7,142 nucleotides of DNA from contig CAIKBP010000059.1 of assembly GCA_903825695.1 (NCBI GenBank), positions 1 to 7,142 on the forward strand, read 5' to 3'. This stretch comes from an uncultured Verrucomicrobiota bacterium. GTDB taxonomy: Bacteria > Verrucomicrobiota > Verrucomicrobiia > Palsa-1439. The position numbers and the translations under genes were made by a program. Positions 1 through 6,271 of this stretch are shown here, piece by piece. The notes under the pieces were generated by a model that made no database searches, was not told where the DNA came from, and was given only the letters and a program-made list of their open reading frames with translations. Position 1 is the stretch's first letter. The number at the start of each line of letters is the position of its first letter.

Positions 1-63
1 CCACTCTTAATGTGTGCTACACGACTCTCTATACACTCGGTTTTGCATCCTTAAAACGCTGTC

Positions 64-91
64 ACTATAGCCGATTTTCCGGCCGACGCAA
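64..91 (-). promoter_or_regulatory. Possible sigma-70 promoter reading leftward out of the window
   Basis: On the minus strand TTGCGT (91-86) is followed after 16 bases by TATAGT (69-64). The -10 hexamer matches the consensus at 5 of 6 positions and the -35 at 3 of 6. The same TATAGTG string forms the candidate -10 in front of rpoN. A transcript would start near position 57 and run off the left edge, presumably into a gene that is not shown. This is a pattern match only. Confidence 0.3.
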
Positions 92-104
92 TTGCAAAGT
101 GTGT

Positions 105-127
105 CATAAACCGGCGGCGCGTTTATG
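105..127. repeat. Perfect 7-bp inverted repeat with a 9-base GC-rich spacer
   Basis: CATAAAC (105-111) and GTTTATG (121-127) are exact reverse complements separated by cggcggcgc. The element lies between the rpoN stop (about 64 bases away) and the candidate leftward promoter, centred roughly 59 bases upstream of that promoter's predicted start. It could be a transcription-factor operator or form a hairpin in the rpoN 3' end. It lacks a following T-run on either strand, so it does not look like a standard intrinsic terminator. A chance occurrence cannot be excluded. Confidence 0.35.
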
Positions 128-190
128 GGTTTGAGCGGGGGAACTTGTTGGGAAAACAGGCGCAAACACAGGCACTTCCACGTGAAAACC

Positions 191-1636
191 TTAGAATTTT
201 TTGCGGAGATTGGACGGCAGGATATTCAACTCGGTGCGGTACTTGGCGACAGTGCGCCGGGCGATTGGGATGCCTTGCTCGTGCAGGATCGCAACGATCT
301 CCTGATCGGACAACGGTTTGGCGGCGTCTTCGCGGCCGATGAGACGGGATATCTGCTCCTTGATGCTCGTGTTGCTCATGGCCGTGCCTGTCGTGGTTTC
401 GAAGCCCGGCGTGAAGAAGAACTTCATCTCGTACAAACCGTGCGGCGTCAGCATGTACTTATTGGCCACGGCGCGGCTGACGGTCGTTTCGTGTACGCCC
501 ACCTTTGCGGCCACTTGCGCCATCGTCAGCGGCTTGAGGAACATAAGACCTTTGTCGAGGAACTCGCGCTGGTGTTCGACAATGATCTTGGCGATGTTGT
601 AGATGGTTTGCTGGCGTTGATGAATGCTTTTGATGAGGAACTTGCCTGCACGAATCTTGTCGCGAATGTAATCCTTGGCATCGCCGAGCTTGTCCTGTTT
701 CGCCATCAACTCCCTGTAGGCATTGCTGATTCGCAGATGCGGGATCTGCTCGTTGTTGAGTATCACCACGTAGTCGTCGCCGACCTTCTGGACCACGACG
801 TCGGGCGCAATATACTGCTGTTGCTCGGTGGAGAACATCCGGCCCGGCTTGGGCTCGAGCGTCGAGATGAAATTGGCAATCCCCTGGACCTGTCCCGGCG
901 ACAAATTGTGGGCGTGTGCGATTTCTGCGTATCGTTTCCGCGCCATATCGTCAAGGTGCTGTTGGACAATGACCGCCTCGATCGATTCTGATTTTCCGAG
1001 CCGGTCCAACTGGATCAGCAGGCATTCCTTCAAATTGCGCGCGCCGACGCCGACCGGGTGAAACCCCTGCACGATCTCCAGCACCTTCTGCAGTTCCTCC
1101 AGCGGGACGCCCGAGCTGACCGCCAGTTCCTCCACCGGCGTAAGCAGATAACCGTCGTCGTTGATGTTGCCTATGATCAACTCGGCGGGCTTGCGCAAAT
1201 CACCGGGAACATCGGCGAAATTCAGCTGTTCGATCAGATGCTGCTGCAACGATTGTTGCTCGGCAATCGAATCGAAGAAGTGCTGCCGTTGCTCCTCCTG
1301 TTCCGGGCTCCATGACCGGAAACTGCTGGTCTGGGCGAAATACTCGCGCCATTCATCATCAAGCTTGGACAGGACCTCGAACTCTTCCTTGAAATCGATC
1401 TGATCTTCCGTCTCCTTTGAGGCCGAATCGCCATCGGTGTTGCCTTCAACTTCCAAGCGAGGCTCGTCCTTTGGCAATTCCTCAAGCAATGGGTTCTGTT
1501 GGAGTTCCTCTTGTACGAGCGTGCGCAGCTCAAGAGTGGGCACCTGCAACAGATGCAAGCTCTGTTGCATCTGCGGCGCCAAAACCTGCTGCAATGACAG
1601 CCGCTGAACTTGCTGTAATCCTGGACCTTGAGCCAT
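191..1636 (-). CDS. rpoN: RNA polymerase sigma-54 factor RpoN
   Basis: This is the alternative sigma factor that directs RNA polymerase to -24/-12 promoters and needs an AAA+ activator to open them. At 481 residues it has the normal family length. Region I (about 1-50) is rich in Gln and Leu (LSLQQVLAPQMQQSLHLLQ), the part that contacts activators. An acidic region II follows (about 52-105). The core-binding part includes GFHPVGVGARNLKECL at 191-206. A helix-turn-helix lies at about 371-393 (MAQVAAKVGVHETTVSRAV), then GLYEMKFFF at 400-408. The diagnostic RpoN box ARRTVAKYR is at 459-467, followed by T where E is more usual. The ATG start is preceded by AGAGG 8 bases upstream and by a candidate promoter at 1676-1703. 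All regions are present, so the protein should be functional. In Proteobacteria rpoN often follows lptB; here the neighbouring ABC ATPase gene is divergent and of sugar-import type. No sigma-54 activator lies in the window. Confidence 0.97.
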   Translation of the reverse strand: MAQGPGLQQVQRLSLQQVLAPQMQQSLHLLQVPTLELRTLVQEELQQNPLLEELPKDEPRLEVEGNTDGDSASKETEDQIDFKEEFEVLSKLDDEWREYFAQTSSFRSWSPEQEEQRQHFFDSIAEQQSLQQHLIEQLNFADVPGDLRKPAELIIGNINDDGYLLTPVEELAVSSGVPLEELQKVLEIVQGFHPVGVGARNLKECLLIQLDRLGKSESIEAVIVQQHLDDMARKRYAEIAHAHNLSPGQVQGIANFISTLEPKPGRMFSTEQQQYIAPDVVVQKVGDDYVVILNNEQIPHLRISNAYRELMAKQDKLGDAKDYIRDKIRAGKFLIKSIHQRQQTIYNIAKIIVEHQREFLDKGLMFLKPLTMAQVAAKVGVHETTVSRAVANKYMLTPHGLYEMKFFFTPGFETTTGTAMSNTSIKEQISRLIGREDAAKPLSDQEIVAILHEQGIPIARRTVAKYRTELNILPSNLRKKF

Positions 1637-1675
1637 CGGATAAACCTCTGGGGACTCACTGCGAAGCCCGCAAAC

Positions 1676-1703
1676 ACTATAACCTCAGTCGCGTCCAAGT
1701 AAA
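1676..1703 (-). promoter_or_regulatory. Candidate sigma-70-type promoter of rpoN
   Basis: On the minus strand TTTACT (1703-1698, 4 of 6 to consensus) and TATAGT (1681-1676, 5 of 6) are 16 bases apart. Transcription would begin near 1669, giving an untranslated leader of about 33 bases that includes the AGAGG ribosome-binding site (1649-1645). Its position in the divergent region directly upstream of rpoN supports it. Housekeeping-type transcription of rpoN fits what is known of the gene in many bacteria. No experimental evidence is available here. Confidence 0.5.
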
Positions 1704-1757
1704 GGGCAAAACTCTTTAAGCGTCCTCCGTTCCTCGTCGTGAAGACTGATGTCCGGT

Positions 1758-1786
1758 TTGACAGCGGTGCTGGCCTCTGTTAGGAA
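1758..1786 (+). promoter_or_regulatory. Candidate promoter of the ABC ATPase gene
   Basis: A perfect TTGACA is at 1758-1763. At 17-base spacing the -10 position reads TAGGAA (1781-1786), only 3 of 6 to consensus, so basal activity could be low or depend on an activator. Transcription would start near 1793, about 28 bases before the GTG at 1821. This position would exclude the upstream ATG at 1749 as the start codon. Confidence 0.35.
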
Positions 1787-1820
1787 CCGTTGGCAATCGA
1801 TCTCAACAAAGAGTGTTACG

Positions 1821-2951
1821 GTGGCAAAAGTTGTTTTGGAAAATGTGTCCAAGATTTTTCCGGGCGGCGTCAAGGCCCTGGATAACGTCAGCCTCGAAAT
1901 CCAGGACAAGGAATTCCTGGTTCTCGTCGGCCCATCTGGCTGCGGCAAAACCACCGCGTTGCGGATGATTGCGGGCTTGGAAGAAATCACCAGTGGCAAC
2001 ATCTACATCGACGGCCGACGCGTTAACGATGTGCCGCCGAAAGACCGCGACATCGCCATGGTGTTCCAGAATTACGCGTTGTACCCGCATATGACAGCCT
2101 ACAAGAACATGGCCTTCGGTCTCATGCTTCGTAAATACCCGAAGGTCGATATAGACGCACGCGTTCGCGAAGCTGCGCAGGTTCTCGGTATCACCGACGA
2201 ACAACTCCGGCGCAAACCCAAGGAACTTTCCGGCGGCCAACGCCAGCGCATCGCTGTCGGCCGCGCTATCGTTCGCAAGCCCAAGGCGTTCCTGTTTGAC
2301 GAACCGCTTTCCAATCTCGACGCGAAGATGCGCGTCCAGATGCGCGCCGAGATCAACAAGCTGCACCAGCAACTGCACTCGACAATGATTTACGTGACAC
2401 ACGATCAGGTCGAGGCGATGACGATGGGCGACCGCATCGTCGTGATGAAGGATGGCGTGGTTCAACAGGTGGACGATCCGATTTTACTCTACAACCAACC
2501 GCACAACCTGTTCGTCGCGGGTTTCATCGGTTCGCCGCCGATGAATTTCATCATGGGCTCCATCGAACAACGCCAGAACGCACTCTGGTTCGTCGAGAAA
2601 GTGGCCGATGGAAACAAGAATGTGGCGCTCGCGATACTGATCGACGGGCCGCAGGCGGGCAGGGTCGGCGGTCGGATTGGCAAACCCGTTGTGTTCGGTC
2701 TGCGGCCCGAAGACGTAAACGACCGGCGGCAGGTTGCGAATCCAAATCCCGGCCACTGCGTGTCGGCAACCGTCGAGGTTGTCGAACCGATGGGGGCGGA
2801 AACCTACCTGAGCCTGAAGACGGGCAGCCATGCTTTCATGGCGCGGGTCACGGGGCACGAGCGCATCCGCGTCAACCAACGCCTCGACATGGTTTTCGAT
2901 ATGACCAAATGCCACTTTTTCGATGTGCAGACCGAGAAAGCCATCACTTGA
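1821..2951 (+). CDS. ugpC: MalK/UgpC-type sugar ABC transporter ATP-binding protein
   Basis: This is the cytoplasmic ATPase subunit that powers a carbohydrate or glycerol-3-phosphate importer of the CUT1 type. Numbered from the GTG start (376 residues): Walker A GPSGCGKTT at 37-45, Q-loop Gln83, signature LSGGQ at 136-140, Walker B AFLFDEP with Asp160 and Glu161, D-loop SNLD at 164-167, and switch His194. GSPPMNF near 237-243 and the GLRPED segment at 293-298 mark the C-terminal regulatory/TOBE domain seen in MalK, MsmK and UgpC. I chose the GTG because MAKVVLENVSKIFPGG matches the usual N-terminus. A weak AAAGAG lies 7 bases upstream of it and the candidate promoter also lies upstream. An in-frame ATG at 1749 would add 24 residues without family character. 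No permease or substrate-binding gene is adjacent, so it may be a shared ATPase serving several importers. The substrate, and the exact symbol, cannot be read from the sequence. Confidence 0.93.
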   Translation: MAKVVLENVSKIFPGGVKALDNVSLEIQDKEFLVLVGPSGCGKTTALRMIAGLEEITSGNIYIDGRRVNDVPPKDRDIAMVFQNYALYPHMTAYKNMAFGLMLRKYPKVDIDARVREAAQVLGITDEQLRRKPKELSGGQRQRIAVGRAIVRKPKAFLFDEPLSNLDAKMRVQMRAEINKLHQQLHSTMIYVTHDQVEAMTMGDRIVVMKDGVVQQVDDPILLYNQPHNLFVAGFIGSPPMNFIMGSIEQRQNALWFVEKVADGNKNVALAILIDGPQAGRVGGRIGKPVVFGLRPEDVNDRRQVANPNPGHCVSATVEVVEPMGAETYLSLKTGSHAFMARVTGHERIRVNQRLDMVFDMTKCHFFDVQTEKAIT

Positions 2952-3047
2952 ATCCCATGCGTGTTTGCTGGCGGCGCGTTGACACATCGCTGCGCGTTCA
3001 AATGCGAGTTCCACCAACCGGCGAAAGAAATCCTGACCGGCGCATCG
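2952..3047. other. Convergent intergenic gap
   Basis: These 96 bases separate the stop codons of the plus-strand ATPase gene and the minus-strand membrane/synthase gene. They contain two short direct repeats (GCGCGTTGA/GCGCGTTCA and ACCGGCG twice) but no convincing hairpin with a T-run on either strand. How the two converging transcripts end is not evident; factor-dependent termination is possible. Confidence 0.5.
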
Positions 3048-5234
3048 TCACCGCCAGACGAAAACGCTGAACACGCTGGTGTCGTCGTCGGTCCATAACC
3101 TCGATTTCAGGTGCAGCGGCGGTTGAAGCCATCGTGGATCGCGCATTAATTTACCGAGCGAGGCCGGGTCGCGCGCCATGATCACCCATTTGGAGCCGAG
3201 TTTGCCGGTTGCCGCAACACCGGGCAAGTTTTCACTTTGTGCAAGACAGACCAAGCCGGCGTCTTGTGCGAGTGCACCGAGGACTCGCTCCAGGCGCAAG
3301 TGACGGTTCGAAATATGGAAGGCTAATACGCCATTCGGCTCGAGTTTGCGCAGGTAAAGCGCCAGAGCTTCCCGCGTGATCAGGTGCAGAGGAATTGTGT
3401 CTGAAGTATACGCATCCAGAACCAGTATCCCAAACTGTCCATCATTCGCCTTTTGTAAGGATAACCGCGCGTCACCAAGCACGACCTTGATGTCTGCTGG
3501 GCAATCTTTGAGGAATGTGAATAAGCGCCGGTCGCGGGCAATTCGTTCCACGACAGGATCGATCTCGTAGAATGTCCAATTCTCGCCGCGATTGCCATAA
3601 CAGGCCAATCCTCCCGCTCCCAACCCGATCACTCCCACCCGCTGTTTCACTGAATCACTGAGCGCAGCAAACGCTTGCCCGAACGGTCCCGACCTCGTGT
3701 AATATCCCAATGGCTCGTCGCGACGTAAGGGGTCGACATATTGGATGCCATGAATCGTGTTTCCATGCGTTAGCCAATGATACTTGCCTGCTGGATCCAG
3801 ACTTACGCTGTTGATGCCGAAAAAACTGCGCTCCAGATACAAAATCCGTTCCTGATAATGCGGCGCCATGGAGCAAGCCAGAAACACACCGCCCAAGCCC
3901 AGTGCAAATCGCAGCGGTCGCCGCATAAAAGCAAGGCACAAGGCTGTCGGCGCGCCATACATCAGCACCTTTATGAAAGGAAAGGACCAAATTGTCGCGC
4001 CAGTCAACAAACGCAGAATGTTCAGCGTGAACAACCCGATCACCAGCGGGAGTGCGAAATCGAGGATCCGCTGCCGCCGCGTCGACGGCATCGCCATCAA
4101 ACTTGGCGTCAACAGACACGCCAATATCAGCGTCAATGGGTACTCCGCGACCGTCGAGAAAATCACTGGCGCCAGCAGGGCATTGAACATCCCTCCCAAC
4201 ACGCCGCCGGCGGACGACCATAAGTAAAATGCCGTCAAATGCTTCACTGCCGGTCGATCATCGGCCAGTTCGCCAAGGCAAACCATCGACACGATGAACA
4301 AACAGGCCAGATGTAGCCCGATTAACAAACCGATTGGTCGCAGAAGGTTCGCGAGCAGCGTGACGACCAACGCCGTCACTAAAAACGGCAACGCGCGCAC
4401 CATCCAGCGATGGGGCAGCAGCCGCCGCTTGGCAAAAACGAGAATGAACGCCAACAGATAAATCGCCAATGGAATCACCCACAGCAATGGGATCGGCGCA
4501 ATCTCGCTGGTGATGTATGTAGTTACGCTCAACATCAGGCTGCATGGCACCAACGAAAGCAGTACCCACCGCACTCGCCGTCGCACAGTGATTTGTACGT
4601 CATCGTTCTGCATCGTGTCTGTCTCGGCATCGCTGACGTTTCCCGCGGCGTGTCTGGTCCATGCGCCACAAATCACTGTCAATACTACCAGCGTGCCGTA
4701 ACCGACCGACCACCACTGGCTTTGCTGACCAAGGCGGAGCCATGGCTCGATCAATACGGGATAGCTCACTAACGCCAGCAGACTGCCGAGATTGCTTGCG
4801 GCATAGAGGAAGTACGGATCGGGCGCCCACCGATGCCCGCTGATCGAAAACCAGCGTTGAAGCAATGGACTGGTGGCCGACACGACAAAGAACGGCAGGC
4901 CAACCGATACGGTCAACACCGCCAGCAACCACCAAACCGGATTTGAGGTTGTCGGCGGCGTCCACCCGTGCGGCAGACCGATCGGCAGCGCGAGCAGCGG
5001 TACGAGTAAGACCACGAGGTGTAACGCTGCCTGCCGGCGCACACCAAACCACCGTGTAGTGAAGTGGGCATACGCATAACCCGCCAGCAGCGCGGCCTGG
5101 TAGAACACCATCGCCGTGTTCCACACCGCAGGAGAGCCGCCGAGTAACGGCAGCACCATCCGCGCAAACATCGGTTGCACCAAAAACAACAACAGTGCCC
5201 CCAAGAAGATTGTGGCAGTAAAAAGAATCAGCAT
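3048..5234 (-). CDS. Fused multi-pass membrane / spermidine synthase-like protein
   Basis: The protein has 728 residues. Residues 1 to about 456 contain about 14-15 hydrophobic segments, starting with MLILFTATIFLGALLLFLVQ and resembling a transporter of the MFS type. Residues about 480-728 form a spermidine-synthase-like methyltransferase fold. In it are the THGNTIHGIQ stretch (489-498), YYTRSGPFGQAF (511-522), the nucleotide-binding loop GVIGLGAGGLACYG (534-547), acidic FYEIDP (Glu557, Asp559), GDAR (587-590), DAYTSDTIP (607-615) and AFHISNRH (638-645). Fused MFS/spermidine synthase proteins are a known, widespread and poorly characterised family. Related soluble enzymes transfer an aminopropyl group from decarboxylated SAM to putrescine, but the real substrate here is unknown. 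No SAM decarboxylase gene is in view. The ATG overlaps the queG stop (ATGCTGA) and has AAGGGG 8 bases upstream (5248-5243), so translation is probably coupled to queG. The domain assignment is firm; the reaction and any transport activity are not. Confidence 0.88.
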   Translation of the reverse strand: MLILFTATIFLGALLLFLVQPMFARMVLPLLGGSPAVWNTAMVFYQAALLAGYAYAHFTTRWFGVRRQAALHLVVLLVPLLALPIGLPHGWTPPTTSNPVWWLLAVLTVSVGLPFFVVSATSPLLQRWFSISGHRWAPDPYFLYAASNLGSLLALVSYPVLIEPWLRLGQQSQWWSVGYGTLVVLTVICGAWTRHAAGNVSDAETDTMQNDDVQITVRRRVRWVLLSLVPCSLMLSVTTYITSEIAPIPLLWVIPLAIYLLAFILVFAKRRLLPHRWMVRALPFLVTALVVTLLANLLRPIGLLIGLHLACLFIVSMVCLGELADDRPAVKHLTAFYLWSSAGGVLGGMFNALLAPVIFSTVAEYPLTLILACLLTPSLMAMPSTRRQRILDFALPLVIGLFTLNILRLLTGATIWSFPFIKVLMYGAPTALCLAFMRRPLRFALGLGGVFLACSMAPHYQERILYLERSFFGINSVSLDPAGKYHWLTHGNTIHGIQYVDPLRRDEPLGYYTRSGPFGQAFAALSDSVKQRVGVIGLGAGGLACYGNRGENWTFYEIDPVVERIARDRRLFTFLKDCPADIKVVLGDARLSLQKANDGQFGILVLDAYTSDTIPLHLITREALALYLRKLEPNGVLAFHISNRHLRLERVLGALAQDAGLVCLAQSENLPGVAATGKLGSKWVIMARDPASLGKLMRDPRWLQPPLHLKSRLWTDDDTSVFSVFVWR

Positions 5235-6256
5235 GGTGGTTGCCCCTTACGACGTTCGCGGATTTGTGCTATCGCCCATGCGGCATGCTCGTTGATGAGC
5301 GGCTCCGGATCGTGCCTAGCGCGTTCCAACAACGGCAAGGCTGATTGATTACCAGTGTTGCCGAGAACAACGCAAACATTGCGGAGAAAACCTCCGCGTT
5401 TGACCCGGAGAATTGGCGCCTCACGAAAGAAGTCACAGAACTTCTGCTCGTCCCACGATAAGAACTCGGTCAGGGGCGGTAATGTGCGACGACGGAATTC
5501 TTTCGCGGGTGACATTTTTGCGAACCGGTTCCACGGACAAACGGCGAGACAGTCGTCACAGCCAAATACCCGATCGCCGATCACCGATCTCAGTTCCACC
5601 GGTATCGCGCCTTTAAGTTCGATTGTCAGGTAGCTGATGCACCGTCGGGCATCGAGCCGATACGGCGCTACGAGAGCACCCGTTGGACAGGCGTCGAGAC
5701 AGCGATAGCAGTTGCCGCAGTGCGAACGTTCGGGCGGGTCAACCGGCAATTCCAGATTCGTCAGCACCTCGCCGAGGAACAACCAGTTGCCAAGAGAACG
5801 ACTGATTAGGTTGGTGTGCTTGCCGACAAATCCTATGCCGGCGCGCTGGGCGAGATCGCGTTCGAGTAGAGGGGCGGTATCGATGCACCATTTCGCCTTG
5901 CCGCCGAGTTCGACGATGAACGTGGCGAGTTGGTCCAGTTTCTCGCCCAGCACGTTGTGATAGTCGCGCTTGCCCCATGCGTACTGGGAGATGTTGGCAT
6001 TCCCGTTCGCGTGGGCGCCCGCGACGCTATTGTAGTTCATCGCCACCACGATGATCGACCGCGCATCGCGCAGCACTTTTGTTGGCACCGAGCGTTTGTC
6101 GGCATTCCGCGCAAGATAATCCATCCCGCCTTGAAAACCGCTGGCGAGCCATTCCCGGAACTGCGTGGCGTGCGGGGGCGGTTCCGCCCCGGTGATACCG
6201 ACGAGGTCGAAACCCAATTCACGGGCGCGCTGTTTGATGTCAGCGGCCAACGTCAC
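5228..6256 (-). CDS. queG: Epoxyqueuosine reductase QueG
   Basis: QueG is the cobalamin-dependent iron-sulfur enzyme that reduces epoxyqueuosine to queuosine in the wobble position of GUN-anticodon tRNAs, the last step of the pathway, in the cytoplasm. The 342-residue protein has the conserved order of motifs: ELGFDLVGI at 13-21, WCIDTAPLLERDLAQRAGIG at 123-142 with Asp126 as the likely conserved acid, and GKHTNLISR at 145-153. Two ferredoxin-type clusters follow: Cys180, 183, 186 and 190 in CGNCYRCLDACPTGA, then Cys206 in RRCISYLTIELKG, and Cys233, 236 and 240 in GCDDCLAVCPWNRF. A HEAT-like tail (about 291-333, LRNVCVVLGN to EHAAWAIAQI) ends the protein, as in the Bacillus type. The GTG start is favoured because the aroC stop is in the same frame only five codons upstream and GGATGG lies 7 bases before it. 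The gene is intact. No other queuosine gene (queA, tgt, queC-F) is nearby, so its pathway partners must be elsewhere. Confidence 0.96.
   Translation of the reverse strand: MTLAADIKQRARELGFDLVGITGAEPPPHATQFREWLASGFQGGMDYLARNADKRSVPTKVLRDARSIIVVAMNYNSVAGAHANGNANISQYAWGKRDYHNVLGEKLDQLATFIVELGGKAKWCIDTAPLLERDLAQRAGIGFVGKHTNLISRSLGNWLFLGEVLTNLELPVDPPERSHCGNCYRCLDACPTGALVAPYRLDARRCISYLTIELKGAIPVELRSVIGDRVFGCDDCLAVCPWNRFAKMSPAKEFRRRTLPPLTEFLSWDEQKFCDFFREAPILRVKRGGFLRNVCVVLGNTGNQSALPLLERARHDPEPLINEHAAWAIAQIRERRKGQPPC
5243..5248 (-). promoter_or_regulatory. Ribosome-binding site inside the end of queG
   Basis: AAGGGG on the minus strand ends 8 bases before the ATG of the fused membrane/synthase gene and lies within the last codons of queG. 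Together with the 7-base ATGCTGA overlap of stop and start, this supports translation coupled to queG and fixes the start of the downstream gene at 5234. Confidence 0.55.
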
Positions 6257-6271
6257 CGGCGCACCATCCGG

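Larger units (their letters stand above)
1..190. other. Non-coding left flank downstream of rpoN
   Basis: No recognisable gene lies here. On the plus strand a frame is open from the left edge to a TGA at 132-134 (about 43 codons), but its translation resembles no family I know. On the minus strand only a 13-codon frame (48 down to 7) begins with ATG. The segment holds a possible leftward promoter (64-91) and an inverted repeat (105-127), both described separately. No hpf gene, a common downstream neighbour of rpoN in Proteobacteria, is visible. I see no GC-rich hairpin followed by a T-run after the rpoN stop, so no intrinsic terminator is called. Confidence 0.6.

Noticed and set aside
7..48. 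13-codon minus-strand frame as a leader peptide
   Set aside because: AAGG directly abuts the ATG with no spacing for a ribosome-binding site, the codons show no attenuator-like run of one amino acid, and the following gene is not visible.
125..991. Plus-strand open frame of 288 codons
   Set aside because: It lies almost entirely antisense to rpoN, whose protein is conserved throughout. Its translation resembles no family, and such frames are expected from the codon bias of the real gene.
1791..1805. TGGCAATCGATCTCA as a sigma-54 (-24/-12) promoter in front of the ABC gene
   Set aside because: The GG at 1792-1793 is followed after 10 bases by CA, not the required GC, and the TTGC block is missing.
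2979..2984. TTGACA in the convergent gap as a promoter
   Set aside because: No acceptable -10 lies 16-18 bases downstream (ATGCGA at 3002-3007), and it would fire into the end of an oppositely oriented gene.
2484..3017. Minus-strand open frame of 177 codons that reaches into the convergent gap
   Set aside because: Most of it is antisense to the C-terminal domain of the ABC ATPase. The translation has no family character.
6253..6267. Four-codon frame (ATG to TGA) overlapping the queG GTG start
   Set aside because: The GTGA overlap resembles coupling, but a 15-base frame is easily produced by chance and its supposed Shine-Dalgarno is not distinct from that of queG.
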